This document shows, one piece after another, positions 1 through 5,771 of a stretch of 9,380 bases of DNA (position 1 is the first letter of the stretch; every line of letters begins with the position of its first letter). Source of the DNA: Nitrospirae bacterium CG2_30_53_67 (GTDB lineage Bacteria; CG2-30-53-67); assembly GCA_001873285.1 (NCBI GenBank), contig MNYV01000171.1:1-9380 (forward strand), given 5' to 3'. The translations under genes were made by a program, and so were the position numbers. A model generated the notes under the pieces. The model was not told the origin of the DNA. It searched no databases and saw nothing but the letters and a program-made list of their open reading frames with translations.

Positions 1-131
1 TCGTTTTCACTCTTGCAGGCGACGGAACAACTGTGACACCCGACGCAGTGTCTGAGATCAATCACCATCGCATAACGGGTCCTCCGCTTCTCATCACCGG
101 ATGAGGCATTCTGAGAGGGTTTATCGGGCAT
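1..131 (-). CDS. 4Fe-4S electron-transfer subunit of a DMSO-reductase-family complex (N-terminus only)
   Basis: Only the first 43 codons are inside the window; the gene continues past the left edge. The start ATG is preceded by a strong ribosome site (AAGGAGG, 6-nt spacer). After a hydrophilic lead of about 20 residues the protein reads [20 protein letters not shown] and then CK. The Cys spacing CxxCxxCxxxC at residues 29, 32, 35 and 39 is the first cluster motif of the DmsB/PsrB/TtrB/NrfC type of ferredoxin-like subunit. Such subunits carry four cubane clusters and pass electrons between a membrane quinol subunit and a molybdopterin catalytic subunit. No Tat signal is visible in this piece. 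Which substrate the complex reduces or oxidises cannot be told from 43 residues. A nearby consensus promoter (313-340) gives it a leader of about 175 nt. Confidence 0.85.
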   Translation of the reverse strand, partial: MPDKPSQNASSGDEKRRTRYAMVIDLRHCVGCHSCSVACKSEN

Positions 132-312
132 AAATTCCTCCTTCGAGATGAAACGACATCCATAATCCTTGGAGTGGCTGCAACCTTAATTATTTATTTG
201 GGAAGGGCTTGAGAAGACGGATGCGCCGCCATGGCATCAAAGCAATGGCGAACCTTCTTTAAACAATATGATTTTCCACCCCCCAGGAAATCACGCATCT
301 AAAAATATTCGC

Positions 313-340
313 ATCATAGCATGTTTTTCCATCATGTCAA
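313..340 (-). promoter_or_regulatory. Sigma70-like promoter for the iron-sulfur subunit gene
   Basis: Read on the minus strand: -35 TTGACA (340-335), a 16-bp spacer, and -10 TATGAT (318-313) preceded by TGC, which makes an extended -10. The predicted start is near 306. This leaves about 175 nt of untranslated leader before the ATG at 131. I recognise no riboswitch in the leader. It contains a possible 15-codon reading frame (ATG near 241, ending in a TAA) with no clear ribosome site. Confidence 0.65.
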
Positions 341-375
341 TATTTTTTTAAAGGGCGGCCCATTTAAAAAATGTT

Positions 376-404
376 TTGACACGGGAAAGGTTATTTGCTA
401 TAAA
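376..404 (+). promoter_or_regulatory. Consensus sigma70 promoter for the small membrane protein gene
   Basis: -35 TTGACA (376-381), a 17-bp spacer and -10 TATAAA (399-404) are close to the ideal sigma70 arrangement. The predicted start is near 411, about 38 nt upstream of the ATG at 449. It is divergent from the minus-strand promoter at 313-340, with about 35 bp between the two -35 boxes. The gene-free stretch 132-448 holds just this divergent pair and the leader of the iron-sulfur gene. Confidence 0.7.
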
Positions 405-448
405 AAGTTTAAAAAAAGAGGAACTGAATTACGGTGGGGGGTGAATTC

Positions 449-676
449 ATGTATGAGTTATTATCCGTTTTTAAAATAGTTTTCTATGCCTTGTTGATGG
501 TTTCGATTCTGTTGATCATGAGCATTTTCTTACTCAGTATCTTAAACGACGACATGGCATTCAGTCCGGAAACCATCGAGGTCAAGAAAGGGAGACTATT
601 AAATATCTTTTTAAAACTCTGCTTGTGCGGTGTGACCATGGCGGGTTACGTTGTCATGATGGTAGAAATCCGTTAA
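449..676 (+). CDS. Small two-helix membrane protein, unknown function
   Basis: Seventy-five residues from the ATG at 449, which has a G-rich ribosome site (GGGGGGTGA, about 6 nt upstream). A GTG at 434 in the same frame would add five residues but has no better ribosome site. Residues about 7-32 form one very hydrophobic segment rich in Leu, Ile and Met. A charged loop follows (NDD, then ETIEVKKGR, residues about 33-49). Residues about 52-72 form a second segment with two Cys (LCLCGVTMAGYVVMM). The near-consensus promoter just upstream makes real expression likely. I do not recognise a family. The stop codon coincides with the end of a transposase fragment on the other strand, so the original C-terminus may have been longer and cut by an insertion. 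Confidence 0.6.
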   Translation: MYELLSVFKIVFYALLMVSILLIMSIFLLSILNDDMAFSPETIEVKKGRLLNIFLKLCLCGVTMAGYVVMMVEIR

Positions 677-831
677 ACCCCGTTACAACCGTTGGAAATT
701 TCATCATAGGCAAAGTCAAAATCGATCAGTTCGTCAACCTTCCTCAGCGGATGGTTCTTACGGACTCGCTTATCAATGTTGATGTCAACATAGAACAAAC
801 TGCTCTGCGGTGGTTGCTGCACTCCCATCAT
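673..831 (-). pseudogene. IS1182-type transposase, N-terminal remnant
   Basis: Reading the minus strand from ATG ATG at 831 gives 52 residues, including LFYVDINIDKRV, NHPLRKVDELIDFDFAYDE and a stop. This matches the conserved start of IS1182-family transposases, where a QxxLFY-like motif is followed by an HPLRKI-DFxFxYDE block. An intact transposase would run to several hundred residues, and the DDE catalytic part is entirely missing. After YDE the sequence departs from the family (ISNGCNGV, then TAA). The fragment is therefore truncated or internally deleted and cannot transpose. It lies just downstream of the TusA-like gene and abuts the stop of the small membrane protein. I see no second IS end or clear target duplication. 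The IS family assignment is from memory of the N-terminal motif. Confidence 0.75.
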
Positions 832-881
832 GGCTCTCGACTCCTCTCGTCATGATTAATTGTGCAGTATAATAGCATGAT

Positions 882-1421
882 TCAACGCTTCGAGCTATAT
901 GATTTGGGCAACAGCCCGTGTAGGCGCGACCCTGGCAGCGCACGTTCCATATCGCACTCCTCCTCTGAAAACGACTGTTTTCTGCAAAGCAAGGATACGA
1001 GTGATGAAGGCGATCGATTTTCGAGTTCGTCAGGTTGCCTGTTCTGTGTTATATCGATTGTACGAATAGGCTTCTGCGGTGTGAGAACTAGTTGCGAAGG
1101 ATCTTGAACCGGCAGCCGGTCATCACCGCGTGTTCTAATGGTGAAGAAAAATGTTTGTCCTTCTTTCTCCACATCCATGACCTCATGGCCCAAGCGGTTA
1201 CAGATGTGTTCAATCTCCCAAGGCATCTCGATATCGCTGCTCCGTAGAATAAGAAGCCGGCCTGGCGGCATACGGTCTATCAGCGCTCGTATAAGAAATG
1301 CTTTGGGCGCCATCAAGGGAGCTACAAGGTCAATCTCCGGAATCAACAGATGCTGCTTCTTCACAATTCTGACATTGCAGCAAAGCTTTCTTAAACCTTC
1401 TTTTAAGAAGGCGGACCGCAC
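882..1421 (-). CDS. TusA/SirA-fold protein lacking the catalytic cysteine, with a long C-terminal tail
   Basis: With the GTG start at 1421 (ribosome site GGAAGGGGG just upstream) the protein has 179 residues. The frame is open back to a TTG at 1514 and ATGs at 1478 and 1451, but none of these has a visible ribosome site. Residues about 29-98 align with the TusA fold: IDL at the first strand, RMPPG at the turn, then LGHEVMDVEKEG and TFFFTIRTR as the last strands. TusA proteins carry a persulfide on a Cys-Pro motif at the start of helix 1. Here that position reads MAPK, so the Cys is replaced by Met (about residue 37). The tail of about 80 residues (99-179), with Cys in LLCRK and EEECD, matches nothing I know. 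Being last in a run with DsrE2 and TauE suggests a sulfur-relay accessory or scaffold, or a decaying gene next to IS debris. Confidence 0.6.
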   Translation of the reverse strand: MRSAFLKEGLRKLCCNVRIVKKQHLLIPEIDLVAPLMAPKAFLIRALIDRMPPGRLLILRSSDIEMPWEIEHICNRLGHEVMDVEKEGQTFFFTIRTRGDDRLPVQDPSQLVLTPQKPIRTIDITQNRQPDELENRSPSSLVSLLCRKQSFSEEECDMERALPGSRLHGLLPKSYSSKR

Positions 1422-1598
1422 AATACCCCCTTCCAACCGTCTGCGCTCCATAGGGAGCTGGACAGAATGGCTCAGCATCAGAGGATTACTGAGACTCAAG
1501 CGATTTTGCGCCAAGACTACTCGGCATCGGCCTAGTTGTAAACAAACGCGCTAAACCCCTCGATTCCCAATTCGCCCGCCCCCGTAATTTGTTCAGTC

Positions 1599-1637
1599 AG
1601 ATCAATCTTGAAGACCATCAAACAAAAAGATTGATCT
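1599..1637. repeat. Inverted repeat at the dsrE2 stop codon
   Basis: The 11-bp arms AGATCAATCTT (1599-1609) and AAGATTGATCT (1627-1637) are perfect reverse complements separated by 17 nt. The stem straddles the last codons and stop of dsrE2. There is no T-run on the minus strand after it, so it is not a standard terminator. It could slow RNA decay or weakly attenuate the downstream TusA-like gene. Confidence 0.5.
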
Positions 1638-2121
1638 TGGCGTCGCTTGCGATATCAAGATAGCTCGCCGCGCCCACAAACTCACACCCATCGATGAAAT
1701 CACTTTGATGAAAACCGAAGAGTTCCATGGTCATCTGGCAGGCCAGCAACTTGACCCCGGCTTCCATACACAGGCTTCTGAGCTGTTCGATGGTGGCAAC
1801 GCCGTTGTTGGCGATGGTCTTTTTCATCAGGACGGTAGCCAAGCTCTCATATCCAGGAATATTGGCCTGAACAATATTCGGGATGTTCCAGCTGATATTC
1901 CGGAACCACTTTGGTCCCATAGGCATCTTCATGGGCATGGCCGGGTTGCCCAAGGGGCTGACAGTGGCTGTGATCTTTTTCTTGAGCAGGGTCAGACCAT
2001 AAAAGGTAAAGAAGATGCTGACCTCGTAGTCGAGAGCGGCGGCCGTAGACGCGAGGATAAAGGGGGGGTAGGCCCAGTCCAACGTTCCTTTTGTTGATAT
2101 GATTGTCATTTTTGTTCCCAT
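1618..2121 (-). CDS. dsrE2: DsrE2-family protein (DsrE/DsrF-like sulfur carrier)
   Basis: The protein has 167 residues from the ATG at 2121, chosen because of a clear ribosome site (AGGAAAGGAG, 7-nt spacer); the frame is open further upstream without one. The start MTIISTKGTLDWAYPPFILA is the typical first strand and helix of the DsrE2 group. It is followed by FFTFYGL (about 37-43), the LGNPAMPM loop (57-64), and GVKLLACQMTMELFGF (122-137) with the conserved Cys at 128. It ends with a CEFVGAASYLD segment (146-156). DsrE2 proteins act in cytoplasmic sulfur transfer in rhodanese-TusA-DsrE2 clusters of sulfur oxidisers and related anaerobes, where the Cys binds persulfide sulfur. Here the neighbours are a TauE permease upstream (46-bp gap) and a TusA-like gene downstream on the same strand. 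No rhodanese gene is visible in the window. Confidence 0.85.
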   Translation of the reverse strand: MGTKMTIISTKGTLDWAYPPFILASTAAALDYEVSIFFTFYGLTLLKKKITATVSPLGNPAMPMKMPMGPKWFRNISWNIPNIVQANIPGYESLATVLMKKTIANNGVATIEQLRSLCMEAGVKLLACQMTMELFGFHQSDFIDGCEFVGAASYLDIASDAKINLFV

Positions 2122-2167
2122 AACTCTACTCCTTTCCTGTGGGCTGAAACGGTTTTCATCAGCCCTG

Positions 2168-2920
2168 TTAGTAAATCCATCCCTCTCTTTGATAGGTTTT
2201 GTTTTGGTACATCCAATAAAACACAAGTAAGAACAGCATGAGGCCCGACAAGCTGTAACAGATGATAGTCAGGTTTAAAGGTATCAATATCAAAGATGTC
2301 ACAACTTCTATGAGTATAAGCACCAATAGCATCTTCACGATCGCTTCTCTCGATAAAATAGAGCATATAAGCGCTCCAAGGGGGGCTCCCACCACCACGA
2401 CCGGAACAGAAGCTATCCAATAGCCTCGGACATTGTCTGTAACTCCTTGAAGGATAAATTGGTATATGAAAACTCCCACGATGGCATTTGTAGCCATTAG
2501 GACAACATTTGTAATATTAGGAACCAAGAGAGGGGAAAATGCAAAGGCGCCGCAGGTAATCCCGATCACTCCGCCTGAGCTTGCCCATAGCAGAACCCGC
2601 CTTTCGACCGGTATCCCGCCTATGAAAATAAGAAGCGATGCTGCCGACATGCCGATGCTCTGGATGAGAAGGGCGAAAACCTTTGCGTCATAAGGCGGTA
2701 TGTGTAGGAGCTTTGTGAACACAGGAAACGAAACGGCGGCGCCCCCTTCAGCGGTTCCGCCGGCTATAATGGACCCAAAGACCATTGTTATGGTTACTTC
2801 CCAATTGTCGAACAAACATGAAAGTAATTTATCCCGGCCCACTGCCACCAGCAAAAGCACCCAAGTGTATAACACAACAAGAACAGGGAGTTTAGAATGT
2901 AATTTATGCGGCGAGTTCAT
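2168..2920 (-). CDS. TauE/SafE-family membrane permease (putative sulfite/sulfonate exporter)
   Basis: The protein has 250 residues from the ATG at 2920 (AAAGG 7 nt upstream); a GTG at 2944 would add eight residues. About eight hydrophobic segments are visible. The second carries GSIIAGGTAEGGAAVSFPVF (about residues 48-67), resembling the family signature of glycine-rich turn then Pro. The second half has a matching repeat (VVVVGAPLGALICSIL), consistent with the two-repeat TauE/SafE (TSUP) architecture. The length is normal for the family. TSUP members move sulfite, sulfoacetate, thiosulfate or other organosulfur anions across the inner membrane, and direction and substrate cannot be read from sequence. 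Its position directly before dsrE2 on the same strand suggests that it handles a sulfur anion made or used by the sulfur carriers. Confidence 0.85.
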   Translation of the reverse strand: MNSPHKLHSKLPVLVVLYTWVLLLVAVGRDKLLSCLFDNWEVTITMVFGSIIAGGTAEGGAAVSFPVFTKLLHIPPYDAKVFALLIQSIGMSAASLLIFIGGIPVERRVLLWASSGGVIGITCGAFAFSPLLVPNITNVVLMATNAIVGVFIYQFILQGVTDNVRGYWIASVPVVVVGAPLGALICSILSREAIVKMLLVLILIEVVTSLILIPLNLTIICYSLSGLMLFLLVFYWMYQNKTYQREGWIY

Positions 2921-2982
2921 TTCCGGGCCTTTCAAATGATCCACTTGGGAAAGCTAACGGACACACCCCTACGTTACGCATT

Positions 2983-3430
2983 TTAAAATACGAGCGGCAA
3001 TAGCCGATACGTGTTCTTCCGATAGATAACATATTGTTCCCCGAAAGCCTCAAGCAGCGCCCGTTCTTCGATTGTTATGCGATAAAGGTACAAAGGAAGA
3101 GCAAGAAAGATGAAAGCGAGGATTCCAAAAGTACTTTGTAAGAAAATAAGGAGTCCAAGAAACCCGAGGATCAAACCCGTGTAGCTGGGATGTCGTATGA
3201 CGCTGTATATCCCATGGGTGACTAATTGATGCTTTTCCGTAATTTGCACCTTTGTTAAATGCAAGTAGCTGTGGATTCCATACAAAGCTTTGAGGAACGC
3301 GGGTTACCATAATGAAAGCCGATTCGAACAAGAAAACAGATAGAATGACCCGATATATGGGTTGAGATAATGCCGTTTGATAACGAGGAAAAGAGAGTTG
3401 ACGATAGAATCCTATTTTGCTTGACTGCAT
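2983..3430 (-). pseudogene. Isoprenylcysteine-carboxylmethyltransferase-like membrane protein, frameshifted
   Basis: The C-terminal part (about 3303-2983) carries the hallmark of the ICMT/PEMT-like methyltransferases: HQLVTHGIYSVIRHPSYTG, then a hydrophobic stretch, then EERALLEAFGEQYVIYRKN and a hydrophobic end. These bind S-adenosylmethionine at the membrane through the RHPxYxG and EE motifs. The N-terminal part (ATG at 3430, G-rich site upstream, membrane segment IYRVILSVFLFESAFIMV) is in a different frame. The switch must fall between about 3303 and 3285, because the C-terminal frame has a TAA at 3306-3304. Joined, the product would be about 150 residues, short for the family. Either the gene is broken, or only the C-terminal part is made from a TTG near 3285. 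A sequencing error in one base would also explain it. It sits between the HMA-like and TauE genes in the same direction. Confidence 0.7.
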
Positions 3431-3548
3431 TGTGAGCCCCCCCCTACTCACTCACATCAATGGGAATAAGAGCAAGCTGTTAAGTTAATCTGGCCTTCTT
3501 AAGAACAATCTCAGTCCTGTCCACCAGCACATGAATTCTACGGATGCA

Positions 3549-3776
3549 TCAGAGCCCTACAAGACGGCCTGTGAAACCGATTGCATGCAAGCGGACTAAT
3601 AGTTGATAAGAGGATGTTTTCTCTGGATCGTATGCGACAAGCAGGAGCCTGTCTTGACTTGGATTGAATCTCGGAGCGATCACTCCGGCCTCCTGCCGGA
3701 GTTGCTGTTCAAGTTTAGCCCGGTATTCAGGATGAACAGCATGGTCAAGGTAAATCATTATGTCGGCTAAATTCAC
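3549..3776 (-). CDS. Small HMA-fold protein without metal-binding cysteines
   Basis: Seventy-five residues from the GTG at 3776, chosen for its ribosome site (AAAGGAG, 8 nt upstream); the same frame is open further up but overlaps merR. The predicted order strand-helix-strand-strand-helix-strand fits a ferredoxin-like HMA fold: IMIYLD, then PEYRAKLEQQLRQEAG, VIAPRFN, RLLLVAYDPE, SSYQLLVRLHAIG and RLVGL. Heavy-metal-associated domains normally bind copper or similar through CxxC in the first loop. Here that loop (DHAVHPEY) has no cysteine, and the protein has none at all. It begins 47 bp after merR on the same strand. I recall similar stand-alone HMA-like proteins with PRFNP and LLVAYDP motifs but no assigned function. 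A partner-binding or regulatory role is a guess. Confidence 0.65.
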   Translation of the reverse strand: MNLADIMIYLDHAVHPEYRAKLEQQLRQEAGVIAPRFNPSQDRLLLVAYDPEKTSSYQLLVRLHAIGFTGRLVGL

Positions 3777-3823
3777 TTTGAGCGCTCCTTTCAAGTTAAT
3801 ATCGGGTTCAACAATTCTGAATA

Positions 3824-4306
3824 TTAAAGTATAGCCCCGAATGGCAAAGGAATTCGGCTCCTTCTGGTCACAATATCGCAAGCTATACAATTTTCTCTTG
3901 TGGGCCGGAGAGAACATCCCTTGCATTCAGAGACAAGAAGAATGGCTTGATCGAGCTCGTCTCTCAGTTGCATATATTCCTTTATCTTTTGGTCCATGAG
4001 ATCCCTTTCTTTCATGAGCTGTTCTAAGACCAAACCGTAGGCATCGTTCCCGGTTTGATGCTCTTTGCGAATCCGGTAGAGTGTTTTTATCTCTTTGAGA
4101 GGCATCCCTAAGCTTGTTAGTTTTTGAATAAACGAGACCTTGTCGACCACATCAGGGCTGAAGAGATAAAAACCACCAAGACTTCTTTCGCATGCTTGAA
4201 TAAAACCCTCCTCAAGATAATATCTCACGGTTCTAATAGTTGTCCCCGCTCTACGTGCAACGTTTCCTATTTGAAGGCGTTTCTTAGTGTCCATAAGTGC
4301 TACCAT
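3824..4306 (-). CDS. MerR-family transcriptional regulator with a C-terminal cysteine cluster
   Basis: The protein has 160 residues from the ATG at 4306 (an alternative ATG lies at 4294). Residues 13-36 form the MerR winged helix-turn-helix (IGNVARRAGTTIRTVRYYLE), followed by the wing with GGFYLFSPDVV and the LGMPLKEIK segment. A long dimerisation helix covers about 88-122. The C-terminus holds four Cys at 128, 131, 140 and 143 (CKGC and CIAC), a likely metal- or thiol/sulfide-responsive site, and ends LPFGAIL. MerR proteins bend promoter DNA in the -35/-10 spacer. The gene's own promoter has a dyad exactly there, so autoregulation is likely. It heads a same-strand run of sulfur-handling genes, which it probably controls. 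What it senses (metal, persulfide or sulfite) is not determined. Neither candidate start has a ribosome site. Confidence 0.88.
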   Translation of the reverse strand: MVALMDTKKRLQIGNVARRAGTTIRTVRYYLEEGFIQACERSLGGFYLFSPDVVDKVSFIQKLTSLGMPLKEIKTLYRIRKEHQTGNDAYGLVLEQLMKERDLMDQKIKEYMQLRDELDQAILLVSECKGCSLRPTRENCIACDIVTRRSRIPLPFGAIL

Positions 4307-4313
4307 AGATGCA

Positions 4314-4342
4314 TATATACATTAACGTTATTGTACTGTCAA
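4314..4342 (-). promoter_or_regulatory. Promoter of the merR-led operon
   Basis: Read on the minus strand: -35 TTGACA (4342-4337), a 17-bp spacer, and -10 TATATA (4319-4314). The predicted start is near 4307, right beside the merR ATG at 4306, so the transcript would be leaderless or nearly so. This matches the absence of a ribosome site. The alternative ATG at 4294 would leave only about 12 nt of leader. Confidence 0.65.
4318..4335. promoter_or_regulatory. Candidate MerR operator (18-bp dyad in the promoter spacer)
   Basis: TACATTAACGTTATTGTA is a dyad with a single mismatched pair (4322/4331), built around the perfect core TAACGTTA (4323-4330). It lies almost entirely between the -35 and -10 boxes of the merR promoter, the standard location of MerR-family operators. 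The 17-bp spacer is shorter than the 19-20 bp typical of MerR-activated promoters, which points to repression or mild autoregulation rather than classic untwisting activation. Confidence 0.6.
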
Positions 4343-4453
4343 GTCTTTTTTTATGTTTTTTGTATCTAAACCATACTTAATTTTATGAGGTGACTTAAAA
4401 AGAGTATTGATCCTCAGAGATTTCTATAAGAAACATTCAACTGATCGTAATAA

Positions 4454-4495
4454 AAAAAAAGAGACCCGAAATTGAACCTCCGGGTCTCTTTTTTT
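4454..4495. terminator. Bidirectional rho-independent terminator
   Basis: GAGACCCG (4461-4468) pairs with CGGGTCTC (4481-4488) around a 12-nt loop. An A-run lies on the left and a T-run on the right, each at least seven bases. On the minus strand it lies 23 nt after the cytochrome stop and so ends that transcript before the merR promoter. It would also stop plus-strand transcription. Confidence 0.9.
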
Positions 4496-4517
4496 GTTAA
4501 TTTGTTTGTGAATGATC

Positions 4518-5510
4518 CTAATGGAGGAATGTCTCCGGTTCTCTGTATTCATGGCACGTTTTGCACGTGGTTTTTGCAGCATCCTTCCCGACCTTCCACT
4601 CATGCGGCTTATGACAGATGATGCATTCCATACCGACCATATTGATATGGAGGTCGTGTTTGCCGACTTTCTGGATCTCCCGGTGGCACTTGAAGCAGTC
4701 GGACTGCTCGGGCTTGACCTGGGTATGAGGTTTATGACAGGTATAGCATTCAAAAGACATCGGGGCCCCTTGAGGGAATTTGATCCCTAACGTCGAGGCC
4801 TTCTGCACCATATTCGGATCAGGGATGAAGTGTTTGGTATCCACGGTCTTGGGGGCCAGGGCGATCCTTGATCGGGTTTCTGCGTCCCCATGGCAGGTCA
4901 GACATTTTTCCCTGTTCGGCCGGATATCCTTGGTTTTGTCCGTATGGCAGGCCAGGCAGGCCAGTCCTTCCATACCGAGGCCATGGACCTCCTTGCCTTC
5001 ATGACATTTCAAACAGAACCTGTCGCTGGGAAGGAACTCATGAAGGCCCGCCTTGTTCTCTTTGAGGTATCCATGACATTTGGAGCATTCAATCTGTTCA
5101 ATGAATACATGTTTTGCATGTCCAGGGGATTTTGAAATATTCGGCGCGCTTTCAAATCCTTTTTCTGTCTCCCAGTGACACTTGAAACAGAATTTCCAAG
5201 GGACAATGATCTTCCCGTGCCTTGCCTCAACGGCCGTGGGTTTCTTCAAGAGGGTCATCAGGAGCATCCTGTTCTGTTCCCGGGGTGTTGCGTAATGGCA
5301 TTCATGGCAGGTGACGCGGCTGTGGACGCTCTTCTCCCATGCATTGTAGGCGGTCTGCATCAGGTGGCAGCTGACACAGAATTTGGGATTATTTTCTGTA
5401 AAATCGTGAACATGATAGGCTATGGTCCCGCCCCCGGCAAAGATGACCAGGAGCAGAAGAATAATAATCAGGCGCCCCTTCAAAGATATCTTTTCCTTAA
5501 AAATATTCAT
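4518..5510 (-). CDS. Undecaheme membrane-anchored cytochrome c (NapC/NirT-like N-terminus)
   Basis: The protein has 330 residues from the ATG at 5510, chosen for its ribosome site (GAGGGGGG, 4 nt upstream); an in-frame start at 5543 lacks one. Residues about 12-33 form a single uncleaved-looking membrane anchor, so the rest should lie in the periplasm. Eleven CxxCH heme motifs start at Cys 45, 68, 108, 142, 166, 185, 203, 255, 272, 296 and 316. The first part (FCVSCHLMQTAYNAW and VTCHECH) resembles NapC/NirT quinol dehydrogenases. Those normally have four or five hemes and fewer than 200 residues, so this one carries a long extra heme-rich domain. The likely role is moving electrons from the quinol pool to periplasmic reductases or other cytochromes. 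It has its own terminator and an AT-rich promoter region; no partner reductase is next to it. Confidence 0.92.
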   Translation of the reverse strand: MNIFKEKISLKGRLIIILLLLVIFAGGGTIAYHVHDFTENNPKFCVSCHLMQTAYNAWEKSVHSRVTCHECHYATPREQNRMLLMTLLKKPTAVEARHGKIIVPWKFCFKCHWETEKGFESAPNISKSPGHAKHVFIEQIECSKCHGYLKENKAGLHEFLPSDRFCLKCHEGKEVHGLGMEGLACLACHTDKTKDIRPNREKCLTCHGDAETRSRIALAPKTVDTKHFIPDPNMVQKASTLGIKFPQGAPMSFECYTCHKPHTQVKPEQSDCFKCHREIQKVGKHDLHINMVGMECIICHKPHEWKVGKDAAKTTCKTCHEYREPETFLH

Positions 5511-5569
5511 TGATCCCCCCTCAGAGATGATGAACAAAAACAATGAAGATGATACCGAAATTATTCGAA

Positions 5570-5598
5570 ATATTATATTATACTAATATTCAAATCAA
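5570..5598 (-). promoter_or_regulatory. AT-rich promoter-like region for the cytochrome gene
   Basis: On the minus strand TTGATT (5598-5593) is followed after 17 bp by TAATAT (5575-5570). The same stretch also contains two overlapping TATAAT hexamers (5582-5577 and 5577-5572) with poorer -35 partners. At least one start here is plausible, giving a leader of about 50-65 nt, but the exact boxes are uncertain. Confidence 0.4.
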
Positions 5599-5673
5599 GC
5601 GAAAAATAAAGAGGTCCGGCATTTTTTCTTAAATTTAAAAATCCAAAGATTTTTCATCAGTTATAGAAAAGAC

Positions 5674-5701
5674 TTGAAGTTTTATTTAACGGTTATATAA
5701 T
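5674..5701 (+). promoter_or_regulatory. Sigma70-like promoter for radC
   Basis: -35 TTGAAG (5674-5679), a 16-bp spacer and a perfect -10 TATAAT (5696-5701). The predicted start is near 5708, about 64 nt before the radC ATG. A small AT-rich hairpin (5637-5654, stem AAAAATC/GATTTTT) lies just upstream of it. Confidence 0.6.
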
Positions 5702-5771
5702 CTCATCCATCAAGAAAAAATGGTTTTCTTCCTGACAAAACCCCGAACTGGAAAAAGGTGACCGGAGAAAA

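Noticed and set aside
1138-1554. Plus-strand open frame of 138 codons opposite the TusA-like gene
   Set aside because: It has no family resemblance, no ribosome site, and lies antisense to a frame with a recognisable TusA fold.
1705-2097. Plus-strand open frame of 130 codons opposite dsrE2
   Set aside because: Antisense to a confidently identified gene; the peptide has no recognisable motifs.
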